A DNA stretch of 64,000 nucleotides, from NCBI GenBank assembly GCA_039090855.1, contig CM077002.1, forward strand, positions 82,898,194 through 82,962,193, in the 5' to 3' direction. This DNA is from Macrothele yani. Lineage: Eukaryota; Arthropoda; Arachnida; Araneae; Macrothelidae. The notes under the pieces were generated by a model. The model ran no database searches. It saw nothing but the letters and a program-made list of their open reading frames with translations, and was not told the DNA's origin. This document shows positions 43,227 to 54,139 of this stretch, in pieces. The position numbers were made by a program, and so were the translations under genes. The first letter of the stretch is position 1; every line of letters begins with the position of its first letter.

Positions 43227-44023
43227 CTGCAAAAGACAAACGAACGTGGTAAGCCTTTCACAATGCCGATTTACATCAAACGAGGTGGAAAAAATAAAAC
43301 GTCACTTCTGCTGATAAGTGAAGAACAAGGAAAATACGGGAAAACTATGAGCTATTTTAAGCAGGAGGTATTCTCAAAAGGTTTTCCGCGGTGAGCGGTA
43401 TGGGTCTACTAAAAATTTTATTCAGTCTAGTTTCAAATAAGCTTAGATTTTGCTGCAAATACATCAGAAGCAGAAATAAACACTTACGACCTGTGGTGGC
43501 CAAATAGTTCGATACTAAAAATTAGAAGTTTTATGGAAACCGTTTTTCATCAAGAGCTGTATCCGACGCAGGAGGAATTTTTCAAAACGGAATTTTAAAA
43601 GCAGAGATATATAGGAAAATGTAATTTACCTTTACGCTCCCCAGCGGAAAATCTATGCATTACTTGAAAACGAAGCTGTGCCTAAAATAGTTTTCGTTAT
43701 AAATGGTACGGAAAGGAAAAATTGATTTTTTAATCGGCTATTTAAAAGCATGTATAATCATTTAAATGTATTTTTGAATTCAACATCTTCTACATTTACG
43801 CCCTCTAGCGGCGAAGTTGTGCACCGGAAAAAAACCTGAATACAAGGATCATCATTCTCACATTTCAAGCTTCTCAATGCAAAAAGAATTTTTCAAATCT
43901 GACTGATAGTTGCAGTGTCTACAGACGGACGGACGAACAAACAGACGACATAAACACGATCTTTTTTTACAAAACAGGTGCTAAAATGTCATATGCAACT
44001 GTCCGCTTAAAATTTCCACTCTG

Positions 44024-44026
<3 letters not shown>

Positions 44027-44050
<24 letters not shown>
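44027..44050. repeat. CT microsatellite at the palindrome centre
   Basis: An uninterrupted CT run between the two arms. Confidence 0.9.
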
Positions 44051-44054
<4 letters not shown>

Positions 44055-44317
44055 TTATAGCACGAAATTGTTTTTTAACGCGTCTTTTGTAAAAAAAGAT
44101 CTTGCTTATGTTATAGGTTTCTTCGTCCGTTCTCCGTCGGTCTGTGGACACTATATTTCTGCAACTGTTAATCCGATTTAAAAAAATCTTTTTGCATTGG
44201 GGAGCTCATAATGTGAGAATCACAATCCATACATTCAGGTTTTCTTGCGATGTACAACTGCGCCGCTAAAGGGCGTAAATGCAGATGATATCGAATCAAA
44301 AATACATTTAATTGATC

Positions 44318-44936
44318 ATCATCATCATCATTGTCAACCATTATCAATCCACTGCTGGACGAAACTCTCCCCAAGTTTGTTCCACAACGGTCTGTCTTGT
44401 GACAGTCTCCTCCATGTTATACCGGCATACTTTCGAATTTCATCCACCCATCTCCCATGTGGTCTTCTTCTGTGTGTTTTCTTGTCCCTTGGAATCCAGT
44501 CTAAAATTTCAGTTGCCCATTGATTCTCTGTCCTTATATGTCCAGCCCATTGCCATTTCAGGGATTTTACTCTGATCATGATGTCTTCCACTCTTGTCAT
44601 TTTTCGGATCCACGAGATCCTCTTCTATCTCTCCTCGTTACACCAAGCACGCACCTCTCCATGCTGCTTTGAGTTGTCTGCAGTCTTTGTATGTCTCTTT
44701 TAGTTAAGGTACACGTCTCTGCACCATACGTAAGCACTGGAAGGATGCATTGATCAAACGCTTTTCTTTTAAGGCATAATGGAATATTGCTCTTGAAAAT
44801 TACACTGTTTCTTCCAAAAGCTCTCCAGGCGAGTTTTATACGCCGATTAATTTCTTCATTAATGTGACCTTCACTTGATATCTGCTATGCAAGATAAATG
44901 TAGGTTTTGGGTATCTCCAGCATTTCCCCATTAATT
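44318..44936 (-). pseudogene. RTE-clade LINE, 3' fragment (copy 4)
   Basis: It starts with the ATC tail at 44318 and covers only the last about 600 bp, including the RTE basic tail (RRRPHGRWVDEIRKYA) and YGAETW-region remnants. It is cut at the 5' side near 44936. It interrupts the right arm of the palindrome between halves of a sequence that is continuous in the left arm (near 43752-43765). Small deletions leave it non-coding. Confidence 0.9.
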
Positions 44937-45349
44937 AATTATACATGCTTTCAAATAGCCGATTGAAAAAATTCATTTTTCCTTTCGGTACCATTTATAA
45001 CGAAAACTATTTTAGGCACAGCTTCGTTTTCAAGTAATAAATATATTTTCTGCTAGGGCCGTAAAGGTAAATTTAATTTTCTCATATATCTCTGCTTCTA
45101 AAACTCCGATTTGAAAAATTCTTCCTGCGTCGGATACAGCTCTTGACGAAAAATGCTTTGCATATAACTTCTAATTTTTGGTACCGAACGATTTGGCCAC
45201 CACGGGGCGTAAGTGTTTATTTCTGTTGCAGCAAAATCTAAGCTTCTGGAAACTCGACTGAAAAAATTATTTCGTAGACCGATACTGCTCACCGCGAAAG
45301 ACCTCTTGAGAATACCTCTTGCTTAAAATCGCTCATAGTTTTCCTGCCA

Positions 45350-46372
45350 TTGAACGTAGATGTATATCTTATTTTTGACGATATCTCAGCTTGTAAGAAT
45401 CCGATTTGAAAAATTCTTTCGCTGGCGGAGAGCGTTTGCGGTGCGAAATTTTCTCATATAATTTCAAATTTTTCTTAACCCACATGTTTGCTACTAGAAA
45501 TTGTAAGTTCACGTTTCTGTTTAGAGCAATATCTGCCGGACTAAAAACACGATATACATTTTTTCGGTTAGATAACTATGAAAAGAAATTGTGTATAGTT
45601 TCTTTCTAAAATAATGCACAATTTTGCGGCTTGGGCGCCAATGTTTAATCTGTTTTTCTTAATATCTCTGCTTCTAAATGAGCGATTTAAAAACTTTTTT
45701 CAACACCTAATGCCAATTACCTTGTGGAACACTTTGGGTTAGAATTTGAGGAGTTTTATAGTTCGGAGTTTTGTGGCTAGGTGGTATTCGTGCATTTCTG
45801 TTTGCAGCGGTATCTCTGATTCTAAAAGTCACATTGAGAGATTTCTTCTTTTTTTTTATTGTATTCCATTCGCTACAATAAAGATGTGGAAAATTATCCT
45901 GTTTAAATAATGCACAGATTTCCAGCTAGGGGCGTAAATGTCAGTATCTTTTTTTTGCTTTCTCTGGTTCCAAGTGATGTATTTAAAGAGTGCTTTTTCT
46001 TTAGCATAGCTTTTTCCATTAAGAATATTTTCCCCTACTTTCAACTTTTCCATTACACAAAATTCTTCCGTTACAAAGCTTAGTTATATCATGTTTTCTT
46101 CTATATTTTTTTCTTTTAACTGTTCTATTTGAAAATCTGTTTGTCTCCGTAGGAAACGTTTCTTGTTTATTTCTTTTGCCGTTTTGTTTATTAATTTTTG
46201 TAACATATTTTATAACCGCTGGTAGAAGTAATTATCTGTTTCTATTACTGAATGTTCTATCGATTGTATAAATCCGGTTGATTATTTTCTAAGCGGTTGC
46301 ATTAACTTTGAACAATTTTGATAAATTTAATTCGCGTCAGAAAGGATTCAAAAGACGTCCGTGTTACAACCG
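45350..46372 (-). repeat. Dispersed repeat, inverted relative to 54.1-55.5 kb
   Basis: Together with 44937-45350 this is the reverse complement of about 54140-55240. It runs from the CGTCTTTTGAATCCTTTCTG end (46363 down) through ATATAGAAG, AACATGATATAACT and TATAAAACTCCTCAAAT to TTTTTCAAATCGGATTCTTA. Similarity is moderate with many indels. Function unknown. Confidence 0.85.
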
Positions 46373-46407
46373 AAAACTCGGGGTCATCTTTCTTGTTTAT
46401 TTATTTA

Positions 46408-46600
46408 TTTATTTGGAGATATTGTGAGTACCATAAGCAACTGTTAGGTCTGTAGGCAGTCGCTCGTCCCGAATTGGAAGCAACTGGTTCCGGGGAAGGA
46501 GGAGAGCCAGCGCACATCATACCCATGTCTCGAAACCCTGTCCCATCTAGACGAATGGTCAGAAAGCAGCTCCTCAGACCTTTCATCCACTGTGGAGGGC
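46408..46600 (-). repeat. tRNA-derived SINE, damaged
   Basis: Body GTGAGTACCATAAGCAACTG and GAAGCAACTGGTTCCGGGGA, head remnants CCCATGTCTCGAAACCCTGT and GAATGGTCAGAAAGCAG. Minus strand. Confidence 0.78.
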
Positions 46601-46619
46601 AAACTGTTTTTACAAGAAT

Positions 46620-47750
46620 CAACAGAGAAACTTAACTGAATATCAGATGACTCCGAACTTGGATATAAAGGGGTCGGTAGCAAAGTAAGACGAAATTATA
46701 TAGCGTGTTCGAGCAATCAGATTTTGTTTGCGGTTTTGTTGTAGATGCTCTTTCTGAGTTTCGTGCATTTAGAACAACTTATTCATGTGTGCCACACAAA
46801 ACGTGTGCGATCATCAATTGTTCAACAACGAAGATAAAACATGCACAAGATTAATTTCTGAACGATAATTTGAGGAAATATTAGTGCATTAGTGATTACA
46901 GTAAGAATGGCTGCTATGGGTGATAATTTATTTTTCAAACAGCTTATACGTACCCAAACGTACACTGGGAAATTTCAGTGCAGGCAGTTCCCTGCTTTCG
47001 TCTCCAACTCGTTATTTAGTATATGATACATGTGAACCTCAGTCTCCCTTCGAACACCGAATTCGGACTTCATCTGAGCAAAAGTTTTTTAAATCACGTA
47101 GTAGAAAAAATTGAAACATGGGCAATACATATTTAAAGGGTATGAAGTATCAGCAGGCACTTCTTTCCAACATTAAAATTAATTCTATCACCCTTTTGTA
47201 TCTATTAAGATCGCAAGCTGCAATAATTGCAATCTGAGGTAAAGAATGCAGTTTTTCTTCGATGGTTTTGGTGCCTGCCTGGCTTTTCATTTTAATACAG
47301 AACCCTGAATTTCATTTTGGCGTAAAGCGTGGCAACTCAGCTGAAGAAGAGGACTTAACTTGTTGGGGCAGTAAAAAAATCGAAATCTTTGTTTACCTAA
47401 TAAATAGTATGTAGTGGATGACCGAAAATGGAGCAAAAACATGTGGTTTGGCGCCTTATTATACCCGTAAGAGCACAAAATTAGATCCTTAAGCAAAAAT
47501 TGAGCATGCGAAATTTCAATTTCCCTGAAGCGAAAACTCGTAAAACGGTTACTCGTGTAGTGCGTCGCATAAATATAGAGGCAGAACAAATTCTCGAATA
47601 AAAAAGAAACAACAACGAGCTGAAATCTACACCTCATATTTACAGCAAAAATAGCATAGAACACGCAGCTGCACAATATCTTGACGGAAACATAACAATT
47701 CCAAAGCCAAGTACAAGAAAAAACAGAAATACGCTGTCTGAAAAATATAA
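46620..47750. other. No gene recognised
   Basis: AT-rich DNA. The 129-codon minus frame at 47287-47676 has no motif, signal or splice support I can use. Confidence 0.45.
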
Positions 47751-47756
47751 AGACTT

Positions 47757-48890
47757 ACTAGTTATGAGCACCTCCGGTACGAACAGTGGAGCCGTTGTTC
47801 CGAATAACACTGAAATCCCGATTGGGTATGATGTCCAACAAGCGATGTAAGTGTTCTGGATGGAGTGCGTACCAGCTTCGTTCAATCTGCTCTTTCAATG
47901 CCACCACACTTGAGAGCTGCCGTCCATTCGCATACACATCACGAGCTAGGGTGCACCAGAGGTTCTCGATAGGGTTCAGATCTGGACTGAGTGCTGGCCA
48001 ATTCATTACGGTCACATGATGAGTGTTAAACCAGCTTTTCGTTGATGCAGACCGATGGATACGGGCATTGTCTTGCTGGAACAGATAATCAACACCCGCT
48101 AGAGTTTCGGCAAAAGCTAGAAGGTGGCTGCTGAGTATGTTCTGATACGTTTCGGAGTTTTGCCTGCCTTGCAGAAAAGCGATATCCGTTGTCCCGATGA
48201 ACGCAAAAGCTCCCCAGATCATCACAGATCCCCCTCCTTTCTGTCTGCTGAAGACGGTGCGTGGCTCGCGTTGTAAATCATGCCAATAGCAGTTCCAACC
48301 GTCAGGGCCGTCCAGGTTGAACTTTTTCTCATCGCAGAAAATAGTTGTGATCCACTCGTCCGTCCAGTGCATGTGGCTGCTTGCCCATAACAATCTAGCT
48401 TCCTTGTGACGCCACGTGAGGTGTGGCAGACTGCGCATTTTACGGAGCACAATGTTGCGACTTTCCTGATTCGTCGATGAACGGTGCCCTTTGAGATGGT
48501 AACACCAACAGTCCGAGAAACATGACGTAGTGATAACCTTTGGGATGAAACTAAACGCATGATGGCACGATCATCTCGTTTGGTTGTTATTCGAGGCCTT
48601 CCAGGCCTTGAATAATAATATTTTATGGCAGTTAACGCCCCGCGTTTCCATAAAGTCTTATAAATGACTGTCCTACTCCTTCCCATGGATTTACAAATTT
48701 TCACTACAGGCTATCCATTTGCTCTCAGTCTCCAAATCTTCTGCATATCCTCACCAGAGAGTTGACTGTTGTGTGGCATTTCGACATATGAATGTCTGAC
48801 GTCAGGTCCGCTGTCTTTTGTAGGCTGCACCGAATTACGGCCCATGCGCGTGCGTACAACATGCTAATTTGTCTCATTTGCATGTGGCTA
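47757..48890 (-). mobile_element. Tc3-like transposon
   Basis: A minus-strand Tc3-type transposase fills the segment. The inverted ends were not resolved. The right side borders RTE copy 5 directly at 48897 (TTTAAATCATCATC). Confidence 0.75.
47758..48780 (-). pseudogene. Tc3-like DD34E transposase, broken
   Basis: The start MPHNSQLSGEDMQKIW at about 48780 is followed by a stop, then a helix-turn-helix segment (VKICKSMGRSRTVIYKTL) and RPRITTKRDDRAIMRLV. After a frame change near 48440, the frame 48450-47758 is open for 230 codons. It has TIFCDEKKFNLDGPDGW (first Asp, the Tc3 signature), SVMIWGAFAF, FQQDNARIHRS (second Asp) and SPDLNPIENLWCTL (Glu). All catalytic residues are kept. The upstream stop and frameshift disable it. 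It is a different subfamily from the Tc1 copies. Confidence 0.9.
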
Positions 48891-48896
48891 CTTTAA

Positions 48897-51338
48897 ATCA
48901 TCATCATCATCATTGTCAACCCTTATCAATCCACTGCTGGACGAAGGTATCCCCAAGTTTCCTCCACAACGGTCTGTCTTGTGCCAGTCTCCTCCATGTC
49001 ACTCCCGCATACTTTCGAATTTCATCCACCCATCTCCCATGTGGTCTTCTTCTGGGTCTTTTCCTGTCCTTTGGAATCCAATCTAAAATTTCGGCTGTCC
49101 ATCGATCGTCTGTCCTTCTGGCAGTATGCCCAGCCCATTGCCATTTCAGGGATTTAACTCTGATCATGATGTCCTCCACTCTTGTCATTTTTCGGATCCA
49201 CGAGTTCCTCTTCTTATCTCTCCTGGTTACACCAAGCATGCACCTCTCCCTGCGCCTTTGAGTTGTCTGCAGCCTTTGTATGTCTCTTTTAGTTAAGGTC
49301 CACGTCTCTGCACCATACGTAAGCACTGGAAGGATGCATTGATCAAACACTTTTCTTTTTAAACATAATGGTATATTGCTCTTTAAAATTATGCTGTTTC
49401 TTCCAAAAGCTCTCCAGGCAAGTTTCGTACGCCGATTAATTTCTTCATCAATGTGACCCTCACTTGTTATCTGCTGTCCAAGATAAACATACGTATCTGT
49501 TATCTCCAGTTTTTCTCCATCAATCGATAAATCTTCATTTCTTGTAAAAGCATTGAACATCACTTTTGTCTTCTGAAAGTTCATTTTTAATCCCACTTCT
49601 TTACTCTTGTCAGCAAGTTCCTGGATCATACTGTGCAGCTCTGATGGGGTAGTTGCAAAAATGACTACGTCATCAGCAAAACGAAGGTGGGTTAGATAAT
49701 CTCCATTAATCTTTATCCCTTTGTTTTGCCAGTTCAGTGATTGAAAGACATTTTCCAATGTGACATTAAAGAGCTTCGGAGATATAGTGTCACCTTGTCT
49801 CACTCCCTTTTCAATTCTTATGTGTGTTGTATTTTCAAACAGCCGAATCTTTGCACTTGCATTTTCATAGATGTTATTAATAATATTAATGTATGCATCT
49901 TCATTACCGCAGGATTTCAGAGCCATTGTAACTGCTGATGGTTTCACCGAATGAAAGGCTTTTTCATAATCGATAAAAGCCATGCACAATGGAAGTTCAT
50001 ATTCCCTCGCTCTTTCAATTAGTTCTCTCAGTACGGGGATATGATCTATTGTGCTGTAGCCACTCCTGAATCCAGCTTGTTCTCTCGGTTGAGCCATGTC
50101 CAGTGTTACCTTCAAGCGGTGTGAAAGAACTTTAGTGAAGATTTTATAAACCACTGAGAGGAGGCTGATAGGTCTGCAGTTCTTGAGATCCTGAATGTCA
50201 CCTTTTTTATGTAGCAGGATCATTGTAGCGTTGTTCCAATCCTCAGGAATCTTCCGTTCATTAAGGCATCGAGTGAAAATTTGGGCGAGTACTGTTTCAA
50301 TTTCTCCACTTGCTTCTTGTATGATGTCTACAGTAATTCCATCTTCTCCTGGAGCTTTCCCCCGCTTCATGTTCTTGATTGCATGAGCAACTTCTGCTGG
50401 GAGGACTGGAAGAACTCTGGTACCTTTCATGATGTCTGGAGTACATGCATTATCCCTTTCATATAATTTGGAGTAGAAATCTTTCACTCTTGTCAAAATT
50501 TCGCCTCTATTTCTTGTTACAGAACCATCTTCTTTTCTCAGTGCCATAATCTGTTTTCTTCATTTACTGAGATGTCCCTTTGCTATCTTTAGGCTTTGGT
50601 TGTTTTCAATTGCTTTCCTCACTAGTTCACAGTTGAATTTTCTTACGTCTTCAGTGATACTTTTTCTTACTGTCTTGCATAGCTCTATATATTCCACTTT
50701 GGAAGTCACATCTTCTTTAGTTGTCCTCATCTCTCTTCTTTTTTGCATCAACATTTTGGTTTTTCCTGATAATTTGTTGACATGCAACTTGTTCTTAGAC
50801 CCAGCTAATTTTGTTGCTGTTTCCATAAGAGCTTTGGTTACTTTTCTGTTAACTTCCGAAATATCCACTTCTTCCGATGTTAGGCCTTCTAAAGCAGAGA
50901 ATCTGTTCTTCAGTTCCAACTTGAAAGCATTATGGTGTTTTTAAGGTTGGTTATGTCAATACATTTTGTTTGTCTTATGAGCTTGCCACGTTCGAGTTTA
51001 GTGTTGAGGTGCATCTTACATCTCACCAATCTATGGTCACTACCTGTGTTGAACTTGTTCAGCACACTGCAGTCTTCGATGACGAATTTTTTGTTACACA
51101 AAATAAAATCAATTTCACTTGTCGTCCCAATTGGAAGTCTCCATGTCCATTTCCTGTGTGGCTTTTTCTTGAAAAAGGAGTTCAAGATGAAAAATCCTTC
51201 TGCCTCTGCAAACTCAACGAGAGTATTTCCACGCTGGTTTCTGTTGCCGTAACCAAATTTACCTACTGAAGTTTCATTCTGTTGCCGTTGCCCTATTTTT
51301 GCATTGAAATCTCCCATAATTATCTTCAAGTGCTGCTT
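48897..51338 (-). mobile_element. RTE-clade LINE, 5'-truncated (copy 5)
   Basis: The ATC tail at 48897 marks the 3' end. It extends to 51338, where similarity stops inside the endonuclease (IIMGDFNAKIG). Typical of incomplete reverse transcription. Confidence 0.93.
48916..51338 (-). pseudogene. RTE LINE ORF, broken (copy 5)
   Basis: The endonuclease part 51329-50910 is open, with MGDFNAKIGQ and GSDHRLVRC. A one-base loss in a T run near 50941 shifts the frame into 50919-50560. A Gly-to-stop change at about 50558 ends that part. From 50547 the remaining 543 codons are open, with IDYEKAFHSV (Asp of FDSV changed to His), RQGDTISPKLF, RFADDVVIFA, WAGHTARR and the basic tail. Confidence 0.92.
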
Positions 51339-51339
51339 A

Positions 51340-51690
51340 AATTACACTATTTCACTTTGTGGTGTTCTTTTCACACAATCCGGTCATCTCGACGGATCGA
51401 AACGTTTGTTGTAGGGTTATGTCTAATTAGGTACCACTTCAGCTTCCTTCCTACCTATATTCGCATTGCGTTCACGGAATAAAGTCGACTGTCTCTATAT
51501 TTATGCGACGCACTAATGTGGAGAGATGAGAGCAACTTAAAAAAATTAGTTGCATTGTTTATAGTTTGTAACTAAAACAACAACTTCAATGCTGAGTACT
51601 GTGAGTTTTAAAGTTGTCTAGCCTGACTCCGAAACCTGGTAACGCGAGCAAACGAAAGTTGAACTAAATCGTTATGACGGATATTAATTT
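51340..51690. other. No gene seen
   Basis: Spacer between RTE copy 5 and the Helitron-end array. Confidence 0.5.
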
Positions 51691-51696
51691 ACAACT

Positions 51697-52230
51697 AGTC
51701 CGTAACCCGAGCCATGCACAGTTGAAAAAGCTATGACTGAAATTTAACTATTATTATATTATTACATTAAATATTATTATTATTATTATTATTATTACTA
51801 GTCCGTAACCCGTGCCATGCACGGTTGAAAAAGCTGTGACTGAAATTTAATTGTTATTATATTATTACATTAACTATTATTATTATTATTATTATTATTA
51901 GTCCGTAACCCGTGCCATGCACGGTTGAAAAAGCTGTGACTGAAATTTAACTATTATTATATTATTACATTAACTATTATTATTATTATTATTATTACCA
52001 GTCCGTAATCCGTGCCATGCACGGTTGAAAAAGTTGTGACTGAAATTTAACTATTATTATATTATTACATTAACTATTATTATTATTATTATTATTAGTC
52101 CGTAACCCGTGCCATGCACGGTTGAAAAAGTTGTGACTGAAATTTAACTATTATTATATTATTACATTAACTATTATTATTATTATTATTACTAGTCCGT
52201 AACCCGTACCATGCACTGTTGAAAAAGCTG
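51697..52230 (-). repeat. Tandem array of a Helitron 3' end, about 100-bp unit
   Basis: AGTCCGTAACCCGTGCCATG recurs at 51697, 51800, 51900, 52000, 52097 and 52194 with an ATT microsatellite between. On the minus strand each unit ends with CCGTGCATGGCACGG (a hairpin), then GTTACGGA, then CTAGT where that base is kept. A short hairpin followed by CTRRT is the 3' signature of Helitrons. A Helitron helicase relic lies on the same strand upstream at 52.9-53.0 kb. Confidence 0.8.
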
Positions 52231-52345
52231 TGACTGAATTTTTTTCTTGTCATAAAACACGAATCGTAATAAAATGCATAACTATAATAAACGGTTGAAT
52301 CATCAATTGGCAGTGTATAAGATATGTCACCAACAACAAAATGTT

Positions 52346-52555
52346 CGCCGCCCCGGTGGCGCAGTGGTCTAAGGCGCTGGGCTCTGATCATTCGTCCGTA
52401 AGGGGTCCTGGTTCGAATCCCGGTGAGGCATGGATGTTGTGTTTGTCTTACGGCACTGGCTCTCACCCTTCCCTGGAACCAGTGACCCTAAATTAGGGAC
52501 GGGCGACTGCTTATAGCCCATTGAGTTGCTCACGGTGGTCGTTAAACACAAAACC
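52346..52555 (+). repeat. tRNA-derived SINE, best-preserved copy
   Basis: The head reads CCCCGGTGGCGCAGTGGTCT (A box) and GGTTCGAATCCCGGTGAGGC (perfect B box), with a long variable arm suggesting a Leu- or Ser-type tRNA source. The body is ACGGCACTGGCTCTCACCCT, CCAGTGACCCTAAATTAGGG, TGAGTTGCTCACGGTGGTCG. It sits inside the Helitron relic between helicase and 3' array. Internal RNA polymerase III promoter expected. Confidence 0.92.
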
Positions 52556-52879
52556 ACCACCACAATAAAATGTTCGTAGTATTACCATTTATTTTAAATT
52601 TTTTCAACTATTCTTATACGAATTTAAAGATGACGTTCCTCATTATTGTATAAACATCTGCTTACCCGTCGTTGATGTGTTTACATTGGAGCATTGAGCA
52701 ATTCTTTCAGTGACCCGAAATGATATCGTGTCTAGATAACTACACAATGGGGTTAAAGATGTGGTTTATTTGGCCAGTTTGATTTTTAACATATTTTTTT
52801 TGGTATCATTCTATACTACTAATACATAGGGTAAACGTGTCAAAAGAGGTCACCTACTTCAATATCTCGAAAATATACT

Positions 52880-53015
52880 AAAATGTCAGAGCACCTCCTT
52901 AAATACTACATTCATAGTCTTATGACTGTTTGGCACAATTTGAACTTTCAAATCGTCGAACGATCGCACTCTGGACATCGCCACAAACAACTTCCTATGA
53001 CCTAGTTCCAAGTCT
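52880..53015 (-). pseudogene. Helitron helicase, C-terminal remnant
   Basis: The minus strand reads LGHRKLFVAMSRVRSFDDL followed by KTMNVVFKEVL and a stop. This matches the last helicase motif and C-terminus of Pif1-type Helitron proteins. The piece just before it is damaged. Its position 0.65 kb upstream of the CTAGT array fits the normal arrangement of a Helitron 3' region. Confidence 0.82.
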
Positions 53016-53417
53016 GATCACCGCAGAAAGGCAGATGGTGATGAAGTACTGAAGCGAGAACAAACGCCAGAAGAACGAAAGGCCATGGTACGAGTAACAT
53101 AAAAAATAATTACTTACGGCAATTAAAATTAACGATGACAAATCTGTGGGACAGCAGCTTTCATTTTAAAAAATAAATCATGAAAATCGCTCCAGTGGGT
53201 GGCGTTGGCGGATTGTAGAAAGAAACGGCCTTGTGTTTTAAATATAGAAGATGTGTATGTTAAAAGGTGTGGTAATTGTACTGTGAGGTAAACATAGGAA
53301 GATAGCCTTTTTTCATGTTGTTTCATAACAGATGTTTTGTAAAGTGCGAGTTTCATTTCATTGGTCATCATTGCTCATTATCAGTAGAAAATGTGTCGGG
53401 TTTTTATTATTTTTTGT

Positions 53418-53630
53418 CAGATTTAACGACCCCCGTAAACATAAAAGGATATAGGACGTCGTCCATCCCTAATTCAGGGCCACTAATTCTAAACAAGGAA
53501 CGGAACGGGCAGAGTAGGACAAGAGCAACGCCTATGCCTCATCTCGGAATAGAACTCTCACCACGATTAGCCAAATCCCGCGCCTCTGACCATTCCGGAG
53601 CAAGGGCTGAATCTCCTACTCTAAATATCT
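53418..53630 (-). repeat. tRNA-derived SINE, diverged
   Basis: Body AGATTTAACGACCCCCGTAA and CAGGGCCACTAATTC; the head is poorly preserved (TCTGACCATTCCGGAGCAAG). Confidence 0.72.
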
Positions 53631-53634
53631 ACTG

Positions 53635-54135
53635 CGCTTCATCTGTTGTCCAAAGGTTTTTACTACACACTCAAGCAGAAATACAACAAATACACTGTTT
53701 CAGGAAAATCTTCGTAGTCATTTAGGAATTGTAATGGAATGCCCATATTTTCAGAGGAGGTAAAATGCTTTCACTTGCCACCCCTCATATGGGAAGCCTA
53801 AGTGTGGCTATCAAATAACTCGAAGGGTTTAAGGGTAGGTGTCTCAGAAATTAGCCCATCGGAAGAACTTAAAATTTGAAATACAGTTTGTAGTTCACAT
53901 TGTCGTATCTAAATTTATGCATTTCTGTAATTCGTAAGTCGACTTTTAGCATTGGGTGGGGTGACCATTTAAAAATCATAGCGCTCCCACTGCAAATTGT
54001 AAATGGTAATGATGATTAACAGGGATCAACAAGTAGAGTAATTCAGTAACATCACTTACAGGGCTTCAAAACCTTTAACCAGTGTGAGCAAGAAAGAAAG
54101 ATACACGAACAGTATAAAATAGGAAAGATGACTCT
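53635..54135. other. No gene seen
   Basis: No motif recognised. Confidence 0.5.
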
Positions 54136-54139
54136 GAAT

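Larger units (their letters stand above)
43330..45350. repeat. Large palindrome with about 650-bp arms
   Basis: The left arm 43330-43990 is the inverse of 44085-44317 plus 44937-45350; the RTE fragment 44318-44936 splits the right arm. The centre (about 43990-44085) holds a CT microsatellite. Examples: GACGGACGAACAAACAGACG at 43928 against GTCCGTTCTCCGTCGGTC at 44124, and TTTACGCCCTCTAGCGGCG at 43796 against CGCCGCTAAAGGGCGTAAA at 44261. Both arms consist of the about 145-bp repeat units described for 54.1-55.9 kb. Confidence 0.88.

Noticed and set aside
47287..47676. 129-codon minus-strand frame as a host gene
   Set aside because: Biased to hydrophobic and aromatic residues as expected from AT-rich DNA; no motif, no splice signals, no poly(A) context.
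51697..52230. Regular repeats resembling a CRISPR array
   Set aside because: The spacers are not unique but share one AT-rich microsatellite, and the context is a eukaryotic genome. The Helitron-end explanation fits better.
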